Of a stretch of DNA of 59,202 nucleotides, positions 1 through 8,482 are shown in pieces. The stretch lies in contig JAPLRZ010000033.1 in assembly GCA_026398895.1 (NCBI GenBank), positions 1 to 59,202 of the forward strand. Reading direction: 5' to 3'. The translations under genes and the position numbers were made by a program. Under the pieces are notes generated by a model. That model made no database searches and was not told where the DNA came from. It saw only the letters and a list, made by a program, of their open reading frames with translations. How positions within the stretch are numbered: the stretch's first letter is position 1; every line of letters starts with the position of its first letter. This DNA is from Methylococcales bacterium. Lineage in GTDB: Bacteria; Pseudomonadota; Gammaproteobacteria; Methylococcales; Methylomonadaceae.

Positions 1-68
1 CTGTTGACTCGTGGGTCTTCAATGCTTGAAAAGTAGTGAATAATAGACGGCGTTGGTTTTTCTGTCAT
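1..68 (-). CDS. ISAs1-family transposase, N-terminal 22 residues only
   Basis: On the minus strand an ATG at 68-66 opens a frame that stays open to the window edge. It begins MTEKPTPSIIHYFSSIEDPR, which matches the usual start of ISAs1 / H-repeat-associated transposases: a short polar lead, then an I-x-x-F-S-S-(I/L)-x-D-P-R motif. The catalytic DDE domain would lie outside the window, so nothing can be said about whether the gene is intact. The frame is too short for most ORF callers and is easily missed. Confidence 0.7.
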   Translation of the reverse strand, partial: MTEKPTPSIIHYFSSIEDPRVN

Positions 69-121
69 CGATTGCAAAATACTTGTCTTATTACCCCTAT
101 CAGATTTTATTTTCAAGTGTT

Positions 122-140
122 TTTAAGTGCGATTGCCCTG
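122..140 (-). repeat. Putative terminal inverted repeat of the ISAs1-type element
   Basis: Read on the minus strand this begins CAGGGCAATCGCACTTAAA. A near-identical copy (one difference within the shared 18 bases) occurs alone at 47456-47473, which supports its being an element end rather than chance sequence. Confidence 0.6.
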
Positions 141-211
141 AGTTGCATGGTGTTAACCTTGCCGTTCGTGTAAAATTATCCATGCGCTAAAATTTACAAG
201 CCATTATTCCG

Positions 212-2176
212 ATGTCAAAAAACTTCAAACTTACCGTACAAAAAGACCATATTTCTAACTTAGCAAAAGCAACGCCTGTTATTGCGTTGTCTGAGCTAAT
301 CTGGAATGCGTTAGATGCTGATGCCAATAAAGTTGAGGTGTTTTTTAATGATAACGAACAAGGGCAAACAGATGTTATTGTTAGAGATAACGGAACAGGT
401 ATTGAATACGCTAAAGTAGAAAAGTTGTTTGGCTCTTTAGGTGGCTCGTGGAAAGGTCAAGCCGAAAAAACAGAAAATGGACGTTTTTTACACGGTAAAA
501 AGGGGCAAGGTAGATTTAAAGCATTTGCAATTGGTAGAGTGGTTGTTTGGAAAGTTATTTATAAAAAGGATAATCGATTTTTTGAATACAAAATAGAATG
601 CCTTGCAGATAACTTAGATGATTTCATAGTTTCAGATGAAGTTGAGTCAGATAAAAATTATTCAGGCGTTGAAGTTTCTATTACAGAAATAAATAAAAAA
701 TCAGGACATATAACTGATTCAAATTTAAAAAAACTGGTTTCTATTTTCGCCCTCTATTTAATCAAATATTCATCTGTGATAATTTTTTTAAATGGTGAAA
801 AAATAGAATTAAAACACTTCATTAAGAACGATAAAATAATCCATCTTGATAATATTGAATATAACGAGGTTAATCATGCGGTTGAATTGAGAATTTTAGA
901 ATGGAATCATTCACAAATAAACAGCAAGGAATTACTATTTTGTGATTCAAAAGACTTTGCTTTAGAGAGCTACCACGGACGTTTTAAAGGGAGTGAGTTT
1001 TCATTTTCTGCTTTTTTAAACTCTTCGCTTATTGAAAACTTACAAGCTGATAATGTACTAGCGATTCCTGACTTAGAGCCTTTAAAGTCACTGGTGGACA
1101 ATACACTATCAACCTTACAAACTTATTTTTTTGATAGAAGACTTGCGGACTGTCAAGCAGAACTGGAAAAATGGAAGGAAGACAAAATATATCCTTATGA
1201 AAATGAAGCACTCAACCCAGTAGAAGAAGCTGAAAGGAAAATTTTTGATATTGTCGCGGTTAATATCAAGCGTAATTTGCCAAGTTTTGATAAAAACGAT
1301 ACAAAAGGTAAAAAGTTTCAACTTAGAATGTTAAAACAAGCCATAGAGAAAAATCCAGAAGACTTGCAATCCATTATTGAAGAAGTTTTACAATTAAGCA
1401 CTGAAAAACGTAATCAGTTTGCAGAGCTATTAAAAGAAACTTCATTGACATCAATTATTAGCGCATCTGCATTAGTGACAGAAAGACTTCAATTTATATC
1501 ATTTTTGGAAACATTATTATTTGATGTTGAGGCTAAAAAACACTGTAAAGAAAGAAGCCAGTTGCACAAAATATTAGCAGAGAATACTTGGGTATTTGGC
1601 GATGAATTTAGTTTATCTGTCAGTGATCAATCATTAACTGAGGTTTTAGTAAAGCATAAAAAAATGCTTGATGACAATATAGTTATTGATGCCCCTGTTA
1701 CACGCATTGATGGAACACGCGGAATTATTGATTTAATGCTCTCTAAATCAATTCACCGTAACCCTAAAGAGGGGCAAGAACATTTAGTTGTCGAACTTAA
1801 AGCCCCTAACGTAAAAATAGGTGTAAAAGAATTAAATCAAATTGAAAGCTATGCGTTTGCAATTGCCGAAGATGAACGATTCAGGTCTATTAATACACGT
1901 TGGAATTTTTGGATTATATCCAGTGATTTAGATGAGCTTACAAAAAGAAAACTAAAGAACAATGCAGATGGGTCGCTATTCAATGTCGATGGGATAACTA
2001 TTTGGGTAAAAACATGGTCTGAAGTTATTTTTGAAAACAAAAATCGTTTGGAATTTATTAAAAACAAGCTTGAATACAATATAGACCGAGAAAGCTCTTT
2101 TGCCCGTCTTAAAGAAAAATATGCCGAATTTACCCAAGGCATTAAAACTTCTTTTGATAAAGCTAGAAGTGAGTAG
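212..2176 (+). CDS. GHKL (HSP90/MutL/MORC-like) ATPase fused to a C-terminal PD-(D/E)XK/Shedu-like domain
   Basis: A 654-residue protein. The GHKL ATP-binding fold is clear: N-box ELIWNALDADA (28-38), G1 box DNGTG (59-63) and a GKKGQG lid motif (95-100). A helical middle region (about 340-450) links to a C-terminal domain with the order LHKILAENTW, then GIIDLML, then LVVELKAP (about 523-530) and QIESYA. This is the D...ExK...Q layout of PD-(D/E)XK nucleases and resembles DUF4263 (Shedu). MORC-like GHKL ATPases linked to restriction-type nucleases are known in bacteria, so a role in defence against foreign DNA is a reasonable inference but unproven. The coding sequence is more AT-rich than the genes to its right and sits 71 bases beyond an insertion sequence, which suggests transfer. 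No strong ribosome binding site is visible before the ATG. DNA repair is an alternative role. Confidence 0.8.
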   Translation: MSKNFKLTVQKDHISNLAKATPVIALSELIWNALDADANKVEVFFNDNEQGQTDVIVRDNGTGIEYAKVEKLFGSLGGSWKGQAEKTENGRFLHGKKGQGRFKAFAIGRVVVWKVIYKKDNRFFEYKIECLADNLDDFIVSDEVESDKNYSGVEVSITEINKKSGHITDSNLKKLVSIFALYLIKYSSVIIFLNGEKIELKHFIKNDKIIHLDNIEYNEVNHAVELRILEWNHSQINSKELLFCDSKDFALESYHGRFKGSEFSFSAFLNSSLIENLQADNVLAIPDLEPLKSLVDNTLSTLQTYFFDRRLADCQAELEKWKEDKIYPYENEALNPVEEAERKIFDIVAVNIKRNLPSFDKNDTKGKKFQLRMLKQAIEKNPEDLQSIIEEVLQLSTEKRNQFAELLKETSLTSIISASALVTERLQFISFLETLLFDVEAKKHCKERSQLHKILAENTWVFGDEFSLSVSDQSLTEVLVKHKKMLDDNIVIDAPVTRIDGTRGIIDLMLSKSIHRNPKEGQEHLVVELKAPNVKIGVKELNQIESYAFAIAEDERFRSINTRWNFWIISSDLDELTKRKLKNNADGSLFNVDGITIWVKTWSEVIFENKNRLEFIKNKLEYNIDRESSFARLKEKYAEFTQGIKTSFDKARSE

Positions 2177-2206
2177 CGGGACTTTTTACGCGACTACGCA
2201 ATAAAG

Positions 2207-2380
2207 CAAGTAGCCCGCATGGAGCTTGCGGAATGTGGGGAATTTTCGTGATGATGCCACCGTTCCCCGTGTTCCGTTGCACTCCACACGAGCTACAAAA
2301 CTAAGCACATTCGCACCATTCGACAAGCTCATGACAAGCTTAGCTCGTAAGTTGGGTTACGGCTATCGCCCAACCTACAT
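2207..2380. repeat. REP-like palindromic repeats between convergent genes
   Basis: Two imperfect palindromes lie between the converging genes. The first pairs gtagcccg near 2210 with cgagctac near 2290, and ggaatgtggggaa with ttccccgtgttcc. The second is gttgggttacggctatcgcc followed by caacctac near 2353-2379. A half copy of the attcgacaagctca motif seen at 18.4 and 57.1 kb occurs around 2317. No gene is supported here. Confidence 0.55.
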
Positions 2381-2386
2381 TTATGT

Positions 2387-4351
2387 TCACCGATGGACGG
2401 TCAGTTTAAACTTAGCCACTGCTTTAGCAAATCTGACAAAATCCTCGCGTGATGAAACCCTGCCATACTGTAGCTGAATAAAATCAGCGGTAATTTGTTC
2501 GATAGCGTCTGCCTGTTCTGGCAATGCTATTTTCGCGCGTTGGGCAAAATCGTGTGCGCCTTCTCGGTTGGTTCTGATCAATCCTGCTGGTTTCAACTTT
2601 GCACAAAACCTTTGATAAAGACGCAACACGGGGGCTATGGATTTTTGTTTTTTGCGCAATAAAAATGCGCTTAATAGGATGGTAATTAAGGCAACCAAGA
2701 TCATTAACCATTTCATCATGGCTTTGAAGTCGTGAATGCCAAACGTAGACAGAAAATTGGCTTGATTATCGCTGTCGTAGTTGACTACCCAGCGTTGCCA
2801 CTGGTAATCGGCACTATTCCAAAGCTGATTCATTTGTTTTAGCCAGTTTTGTTGCTGATTAATCATGTTTGGGTCAAAGCGAATTTCACCACCGAGTTCT
2901 AATAAATCGAGATTTAATTGTTGTTCAATGCGCTCTGGTGCAACAGCGGCAGTTGGATCAACCCGCATCCAACCTTGATTTTCTATCCACACTTCTGCCC
3001 ACGCATGAGCATTGGCTTGACGGACTTCTAAAAAATTACCAACGCCATTAAATTCACCGCCTTGATAACCTGTCACGACTCGCGCTGGAATGTGAGCAAC
3101 GCGCATTAAATAGACAAATGCGGAGGCGTAATGACTGCAAAAACCGCGCTTGGTGGTAAATAAAAAGCTTTCTATCGGGTTTTCTTCCATTAAAGGCGGC
3201 GTGAGCGTGTAGTGAAAATCTTCTTTTCTGAAATGAGTGAGTAACTGGGCAATAAATTCTTCGGGTTTGCTATCAAAACCATGCAGTTGAGTGACGAATT
3301 GTTTAATTTTGTCGGACGGTTCACGCGGTAGTTGGGTCGCGTCTTGGTATTCAACTTGAGTCAGTTCGCCCGTATTATATTGCGGATAGGAGGTGATTTT
3401 GTATTCTGCGCGTTTTTTTGAATTTTCTTGGGTAACTAATTGGTAATAGCCTGTGAGTGCTAACGGCGCGGAAAATTGTTCAGGCATATCCAATCCAAAC
3501 ACCCAATTTTTTTCTTGGGCTTCCATCAACAGCGTGTACTGATAGGCTGTACCTGTGTAGCTAGGCTTAGTGAGTGCTAGTCCTTTGAATAGTTGCGTAT
3601 TGAACTGTGACCAGCGTTTACCATCGGTGTGTGCTAACACTGGACCGCGCCAATAACGCTGTTTGAGTGGTGGCATCGCACCTGTAAATTTGACGCGAAA
3701 CACCAGTTCTTCCGATGTACCTAAATCGCTAATAGACCCAGGTTCCATGCTATCGCTTAAGCCAATTTTAGCTTTATTTTTTTCTTCAAATATCATCCAG
3801 CGTGGAGCTTCTACGCGGGGAAACAAAATGAAGATAACGACCGCTATCGGTATGGCTTGCAGAATAATTAGGGTAGCTGTTTTTAATGCCACGCGGGTTT
3901 GAATTTCAATGCTGTTAATTGCAACCAAGGTGGCAAACAGCACACAGCACACTGCCAAAATATAGGCCGCCATGAACAAGCTTTGTTGATATAAAAATAA
4001 CGAAGCGGCGACAATAAACGCTAAATAAGTGACTAGGTAAATATCGCGCTCGGTTTTGATTTCCAGTAGCTTTAAACCCAGCGCGAGTATGAATAAGTTG
4101 GTGCCTGCATCACGTCCAAGTAGGTGTTTATGCTGACTGAGTAGCAATGTCAGCGCAAGCAGGGTGAGGAAAAGCAGCACCCGTGAACGTGGTAAATACT
4201 GGGGTCGCCAAACAGCGACAAAACGCCAACCTAGCACCAAGCTAAAAAAGCCAAACAGTGCAATGGGAATATTGGCAATATGCGGTGCGACAATCAGTCC
4301 GATGGATGACAGTAAAAAAATGAGGATTTTTTTAAAATGGGGTGAATTCAT
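2387..4351 (-). CDS. TgpA-type transmembrane transglutaminase-like protein
   Basis: About 654 residues. Several N-terminal membrane helices (about 1-190, DUF3488 region) are followed by a periplasmic transglutaminase-like domain with the triad in order: Cys in GFCSHYASAF (about 403), His in NAHAWAEVWI (about 448) and Asp in RVDPTAAV (about 465). One more membrane helix comes near 545 and a short cytoplasmic tail ends the protein. I start it at the ATG whose first base is 4351 because it overlaps the upstream stop as ATGA. An in-frame start eight codons earlier (4375) is possible. It is the last gene of a MoxR-DUF58-transglutaminase operon, a common arrangement. The family acts at the cell envelope, but the substrate is not known from sequence. 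Confidence 0.88.
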   Translation of the reverse strand: MNSPHFKKILIFLLSSIGLIVAPHIANIPIALFGFFSLVLGWRFVAVWRPQYLPRSRVLLFLTLLALTLLLSQHKHLLGRDAGTNLFILALGLKLLEIKTERDIYLVTYLAFIVAASLFLYQQSLFMAAYILAVCCVLFATLVAINSIEIQTRVALKTATLIILQAIPIAVVIFILFPRVEAPRWMIFEEKNKAKIGLSDSMEPGSISDLGTSEELVFRVKFTGAMPPLKQRYWRGPVLAHTDGKRWSQFNTQLFKGLALTKPSYTGTAYQYTLLMEAQEKNWVFGLDMPEQFSAPLALTGYYQLVTQENSKKRAEYKITSYPQYNTGELTQVEYQDATQLPREPSDKIKQFVTQLHGFDSKPEEFIAQLLTHFRKEDFHYTLTPPLMEENPIESFLFTTKRGFCSHYASAFVYLMRVAHIPARVVTGYQGGEFNGVGNFLEVRQANAHAWAEVWIENQGWMRVDPTAAVAPERIEQQLNLDLLELGGEIRFDPNMINQQQNWLKQMNQLWNSADYQWQRWVVNYDSDNQANFLSTFGIHDFKAMMKWLMILVALITILLSAFLLRKKQKSIAPVLRLYQRFCAKLKPAGLIRTNREGAHDFAQRAKIALPEQADAIEQITADFIQLQYGRVSSREDFVRFAKAVAKFKLTVHR

Positions 4352-5298
4352 AACAGGGCAAGAGCTTCCAAACACTGGCGGTAATGAGCTGAACCCCGAT
4401 CTGGCATAATTTTTAGATTTGGCAATACCAATCCATAACGAATATCTGCGCGTTCGGCATCAATCACCCAACGACACAGTTGGCTTAAGCGTTGTTCGGT
4501 ATCGTGTCCTGCGGCGTAGTCGTAATGCAACCAGACTTCAGTTGCGTTATTCGCACCGCTGTATTGTTTGCTGTATAGCCCTTGTCCTTTGGCAAAGGCT
4601 TTCCAGTGAATATGTTTGATGGAATCGCCTGCTTGATATTCTTGTAAGCCGTAAAAATCATCCGCGCCTTTTTTTTGATTGACCCCTTGCTCGGCATCGG
4701 CTAAAGGCGTTTCTGGAAAAGGAATTTCTATGGTCGCGGGTTTTGGATAAACCAGAGCTTTGCTGTCAAAACGAATAGGCGACCACGCATAAAATAATCC
4801 AAGCGGGTAGCTTGTGGAAATCGTCACTTTACCAATGGTTTGCCAGCCTCTTTTTTGAGCGATTTTATACAGTGTTATTGCAATTTTACTGTGTGCGGCT
4901 AGAGTAAAGTTTTCAGTTTTTTCCAGTTGAATCTGTAGATTAAAACGCTCAACCGCTGTTGGGTTATGAATATGAATATCAAAACCTGCGGCTTCTCCTA
5001 AAAAAACATTTTTGCATTGCCCATCTTTTAACACCAGACCCGCTAAAGAATTATAAGTATGTAAAATGGTAATAAAAAATACACTCGCCAATAAAAACGT
5101 CAGTAAGTAAGCAAGGTTATTGTTATAAACAAAGGCAATCAGCACTAACAAAATCATCAGCAACATAAAACCGAAACCACGTTTGGATGGCACAATGCCA
5201 ATTCGTCTAACAGTCAGGGTAATTGACTCAGAGTTTAACGCTTTACGCGTGTAAAAATTCGGCACTGACCAACGTAGTTTAAAAGGCAGACGACTCAA
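4348..5298 (-). CDS. DUF58 domain protein
   Basis: A 316-residue protein with two adjacent hydrophobic segments near the N-terminus (about 38-75), followed by the DUF58 region, including a DDFYGLQEYQAGDSIKHIHW motif (about 212-231) typical of the family. DUF58 proteins resemble the von Willebrand A fold and are nearly always encoded beside MoxR ATPases. The start is TTG at 5298, chosen because it overlaps the MoxR stop (TTGA), and the stop overlaps the transglutaminase start (ATGA). The three genes are therefore probably translationally coupled. Precise role unknown. Confidence 0.85.
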   Translation of the reverse strand: MSRLPFKLRWSVPNFYTRKALNSESITLTVRRIGIVPSKRGFGFMLLMILLVLIAFVYNNNLAYLLTFLLASVFFITILHTYNSLAGLVLKDGQCKNVFLGEAAGFDIHIHNPTAVERFNLQIQLEKTENFTLAAHSKIAITLYKIAQKRGWQTIGKVTISTSYPLGLFYAWSPIRFDSKALVYPKPATIEIPFPETPLADAEQGVNQKKGADDFYGLQEYQAGDSIKHIHWKAFAKGQGLYSKQYSGANNATEVWLHYDYAAGHDTEQRLSQLCRWVIDAERADIRYGLVLPNLKIMPDRGSAHYRQCLEALALL

Positions 5299-6200
5299 AA
5301 CACAGCCACTTTAGCTAATATAGGGGCGACAATCGCCTCTGAATCGGTGCTTCCTGACCGTAAACGGTGTCCCGCAACAGCCGCTAGTACGGCTTGTATG
5401 TCTTCGGGAATCACTGCATCACGCAGTTCTAAAAAAGCCCATGCCTTTGCTGCACTCAATAGTGCTAAACCTGCTCTGGGTGACAGCCCGCAATGGTATT
5501 CTGACGATTCACGCGTAAAGGTAATTATCGCCTGACAATAATCCAGCAAAGCATCAGAGGTATGTACTTTAGTCACTAATGTCTGCATTTGCTGGAGCTG
5601 TTCAGGCGGGAGCTGCACGGATAATGATTCAATTAATTTGTAGCGGCTTTGTCCTGTCAGTAAGGCGCGTTCTGCTTTTGGGTCAGGATAACCTAGCTCT
5701 ATACGCATTAAAAACCGATCTAGCTGTGATTCGGGTAAAGGAAACGTGCCGATTTGATGAGACGGGTTTTGGGTGGCAATAACAAAAAATGGTTTAGGTA
5801 ATGGATAGGTTTTATTTTCAATCGTTACCTGCCCTTCTTCCATCGCTTCTAATAACGCGCTTTGCGCTTTAGGCGTGGCGCGGTTAATTTCATCGGCTAA
5901 CACCATTTGATTGAAGATAGGACCTGGATGAAAAGTAAATTCGTGACTTTTACCATCAAAAACGGATGCACCTAAAATATCAGCAGGGAGTATGTCGCTA
6001 GTAAATTGAATACGTTGATAATGTAAACCCAATAATTTTGCCAAGGTGTGCGCTAGCGTGGTTTTACCAACTCCTGGAATGTCTTCAATCAGTAAATGTC
6101 CACGCGCCAGTAAACAGCAAAATGCCAGCCGAATTTTATGTTCTTTACCCAAAATAATTTGATTAGCTGAATCGAGCAGTTGGTGTGTATATTTTTGCAT
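5295..6200 (-). CDS. MoxR-family AAA+ ATPase
   Basis: A 301-residue AAA+ protein with Walker A GVGKTT (about 43-48), Walker B VLADEINRA (about 98-106), sensor 1 IATQNP and a lid domain containing GLSPRAGLAL. Length and motifs are standard for MoxR. The family acts as a chaperone-like ATPase on partner proteins encoded next to it, here the DUF58 and transglutaminase proteins. First gene of the operon, with about 95 bases to the divergent dksA-like gene, so both promoters lie between 6201 and 6294. Confidence 0.92.
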   Translation of the reverse strand: MQKYTHQLLDSANQIILGKEHKIRLAFCCLLARGHLLIEDIPGVGKTTLAHTLAKLLGLHYQRIQFTSDILPADILGASVFDGKSHEFTFHPGPIFNQMVLADEINRATPKAQSALLEAMEEGQVTIENKTYPLPKPFFVIATQNPSHQIGTFPLPESQLDRFLMRIELGYPDPKAERALLTGQSRYKLIESLSVQLPPEQLQQMQTLVTKVHTSDALLDYCQAIITFTRESSEYHCGLSPRAGLALLSAAKAWAFLELRDAVIPEDIQAVLAAVAGHRLRSGSTDSEAIVAPILAKVAVF

Positions 6201-6294
6201 GAGGTGATGGTAGGATGCTGGATTATGAAGACATCGATGTTGTATGGGCGATAGTATAAAACAAACGCCTTGTTATTAGTAAATATAGGAATAG

Positions 6295-6636
6295 ATGATG
6301 AGTAACTTTGAAGAAGTTAAGCTGGTACTGTGTGAAATGCTGGAAGAGCTGGATGATAGGTTAGCAAAAATTACCGACGACGTGAGACACACGGATGAGC
6401 CTGCGGAAAAAGATTTTTCTGAACAGGCAACCCAAAATGAAAATAATGAAGTTCAAGATTATTTAGGTAATTCTGCCAGAACGGAAATAGGAATGATAAA
6501 ACAAGCACTGTCTCGTATAGAGAGTGGTGAATATGGGGTGTGTCAAGTGTGCGGTGAACCTATCAATATCGAACGTTTGAAGGTTATTCCGTATTCTAAT
6601 ATGTGCGTTAAATGTGCGAGTGTGGCTTCGCATTAA
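6295..6636 (+). CDS. DksA/TraR-family C4 zinc finger protein
   Basis: 113 residues. An acidic N-terminal part likely forms a coiled coil. The C-terminal finger is CQVCGEPINI...MCVKC (about 83-107) with four cysteines. Family members bind in the RNA polymerase secondary channel and modulate transcription initiation. This one is shorter than E. coli DksA (151 residues) and closer to the TraR/YbiI-like group. Two ATGs stand in tandem (6295 and 6298), and the agga at 6287-6290 serves either. Confidence 0.85.
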   Translation: MMSNFEEVKLVLCEMLEELDDRLAKITDDVRHTDEPAEKDFSEQATQNENNEVQDYLGNSARTEIGMIKQALSRIESGEYGVCQVCGEPINIERLKVIPYSNMCVKCASVASH

Positions 6637-6671
6637 GTTACGCGTATTAATCAATACAGAGGTATTTTAAA

Positions 6672-7214
6672 ATGAGTAAAAAAAAATTAGGACTGCACAC
6701 ATTAGGTTATGTACTTTTTTTATGTTTGTTTAATGTGGGCGTATTTGCTGAAACCAGTATTGCTATACTGGACTTTGAATTAAGTGATGTAACAATGGCA
6801 CCTCGAATTCCTGCTGAAATTGAAAGAACGGCAAGTATAAAGGCTATGCTAGAAGGTGAATTAAAAAGAGCGGGCTATAAAATCATTGCTATTGACTTAA
6901 AGGAGCAACACGAAGCTAACAGCGGTTTTGGGTATCTTTTTGAACATAACGATGTTGCCGCAGAATTAGGTAAGAAAGCAGGAGCTGATTATGTATTAGT
7001 TGGCAGGCTACATAAACCCAGTTTTTTATTTGCTTATCTAATGGGGCATTTAGTTAAGACTGATAACGGTGGATTGATAGAAAATTATGTGGTGGAAACA
7101 AAAGGAGGGGATAAAAAATTAACGCTAAAAGCGGTTGAAACATTTGCATCCAATATGGATAAAAATTTAGATAATATTTATACACCACCCCCTCCTGTTA
7201 GAACATCACGGTAA
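6672..7214 (+). CDS. Predicted secreted protein, DUF2380/DUF3280-like
   Basis: A 180-residue protein with a signal peptide (positive MSKKKLG, hydrophobic core, cleavage likely after VFA near 26). The mature part starts ETSIAILDFELSD and continues RTASIKAMLEGELKRAGYKI and KKAGADYVLVGRLHKPS, the layout of small periplasmic domains of the DUF2380/DUF3280 type, which resemble the TolB N-terminal / curli-assembly CsgG-like fold. Function unknown. It follows the zinc finger gene by 35 bases on the same strand, so cotranscription is possible. Confidence 0.6.
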   Translation: MSKKKLGLHTLGYVLFLCLFNVGVFAETSIAILDFELSDVTMAPRIPAEIERTASIKAMLEGELKRAGYKIIAIDLKEQHEANSGFGYLFEHNDVAAELGKKAGADYVLVGRLHKPSFLFAYLMGHLVKTDNGGLIENYVVETKGGDKKLTLKAVETFASNMDKNLDNIYTPPPPVRTSR

Positions 7215-7262
7215 CTAGCGCGGAGGGGTTGAGCGGATTATAGTGGGGTTTATTAGCCTCGC

Positions 7263-8468
7263 TTATTCTGCGGTCAAAGACAGTTCTAAGCCCTGTTTAT
7301 AACATTGACTGGCACTGTCTTTATCGCCTTGTGCAAACATCAAATTCCCTAGTGTATGATAAGCCTCAACGCTAGGCGTGGCGGTGATACTGCGGGTTAA
7401 ATAGGACTTAGCTTTGTCACTATCGTTGCATTTAACACTTAGCTTGCCCAATATCATCAACAACAGCGCGTTATCAGGATGAAAAGGTAGCCATAATTCT
7501 GCCATTTTGAGTTGTTTTTCAACATCGTTGGAAACAATATTGCCGAATAATACCAGCAAGTTTTCATCCCAATTTTGCGATAAGGCTTTTGTTAAAGCCC
7601 CTTCGATTTTTGCGCTCGCACCCACTTCAATCATGACTGCAAAATAAACCGCTGACACGGTGTGCATGGTTTTTATGTAATTGGGCATTTCTGCCCATAA
7701 CAACTCGATTTTTTCGAGATCGCCTTGACTAGCGGCTTGCTTTAATAATTCACAGAAAGTTTTTGCTTCCAGTAGCTTTACCTCAACTTCCATCAGCACT
7801 TTATTTTTATGCAAGGATGGAATGAGTTTTTGTAGGCTTTCCCAGTCACCTAGATGCTGATAGGTTTGATGTAATAATTTTAAAACATTGGCATGAGCGG
7901 GATCGATGGAATGCAATTGGGTAAGTGTACCCAGTGCTTGATCAAATTCTTTGCTAGATAAATACAGTTCTGCTTGAGTGAGTCCAATCGTAATACTGGA
8001 ATCAGGGGCTTGATCGACAGCTTGTTTTAAGTATTGATCTCTTTTATCTAACGCGCCACGCGATTGCGCAGCTCTTGCGGCAGTTAAATAGTGAATTAAC
8101 GGTGCGCCACTATGAGGAGCGTGTTTAATTAACAACGATTCCGCTCTTTCAAAATTACCTTCCGCACTATCGACTAAGCCAGCAATCAAGGCTTCTTGAG
8201 AACGATTAAATTTGATGTGGATACCACGGCGTTTTAATTGACTGGGGATGCGATACAACCAGCCTAGCCATCTAAAAACAATATACAGGATAAAAAAAAC
8301 AATACTCAGACCGACTACAAAATCAACCAGCGTCTTTTCCAAATACCAATGACTCATGCCGATAATGACATAACCAGAATCACCCAAGTTACGCAACCAC
8401 CAATAAGCCAAAACAGCGATTGCTATTACGCCAACAAAAGGCAGCAAAAAATAAAATAATTTTTTCAT
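7263..8468 (-). CDS. hemY: HemY-like TPR protein of the heme operon
   Basis: A 401-residue inner-membrane protein with two N-terminal hydrophobic helices (about 5-25 and 42-65), then the HemY N-terminal domain (RRGIHIKFNRSQEALIAGLV) and tetratricopeptide repeats to the C-terminus (for example AEAYHTLGNLMFAQGDKDSA-like helices near 375-395). Last gene of hemC-hemD-hemX-hemY, 14 bases after hemX. The family is retained with heme synthesis genes in gammaproteobacteria but its biochemical role is not settled. It is unrelated to the HemY protoporphyrinogen oxidase of Gram-positives. Confidence 0.9.
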   Translation of the reverse strand: MKKLFYFLLPFVGVIAIAVLAYWWLRNLGDSGYVIIGMSHWYLEKTLVDFVVGLSIVFFILYIVFRWLGWLYRIPSQLKRRGIHIKFNRSQEALIAGLVDSAEGNFERAESLLIKHAPHSGAPLIHYLTAARAAQSRGALDKRDQYLKQAVDQAPDSSITIGLTQAELYLSSKEFDQALGTLTQLHSIDPAHANVLKLLHQTYQHLGDWESLQKLIPSLHKNKVLMEVEVKLLEAKTFCELLKQAASQGDLEKIELLWAEMPNYIKTMHTVSAVYFAVMIEVGASAKIEGALTKALSQNWDENLLVLFGNIVSNDVEKQLKMAELWLPFHPDNALLLMILGKLSVKCNDSDKAKSYLTRSITATPSVEAYHTLGNLMFAQGDKDSASQCYKQGLELSLTAE

Positions 8469-8482
8469 TATGTTTTCTTAAC

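Larger units (their letters stand above)
1..140 (-). mobile_element. 5' end of an ISAs1-family insertion sequence (truncated by window edge)
   Basis: The element runs off the left edge. Its outer end is taken as position 140, where the minus strand begins CAGGGCAATCGCACTTAAA, which resembles ISAs1-type terminal repeats. The start of an ISAs1-type transposase lies 72 bases inside this end. The adjoining bases from 141 (agttgcatgg) would be the target duplication if the other end were visible. Family assignment rests on the protein N-terminus and the terminal sequence. Confidence 0.7.

Noticed and set aside
2226..2477. 83-codon open frame over the REP region and the end of the transglutaminase gene
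   Set aside because: Overlaps a real gene on the other strand and repeats; translation is not protein-like.
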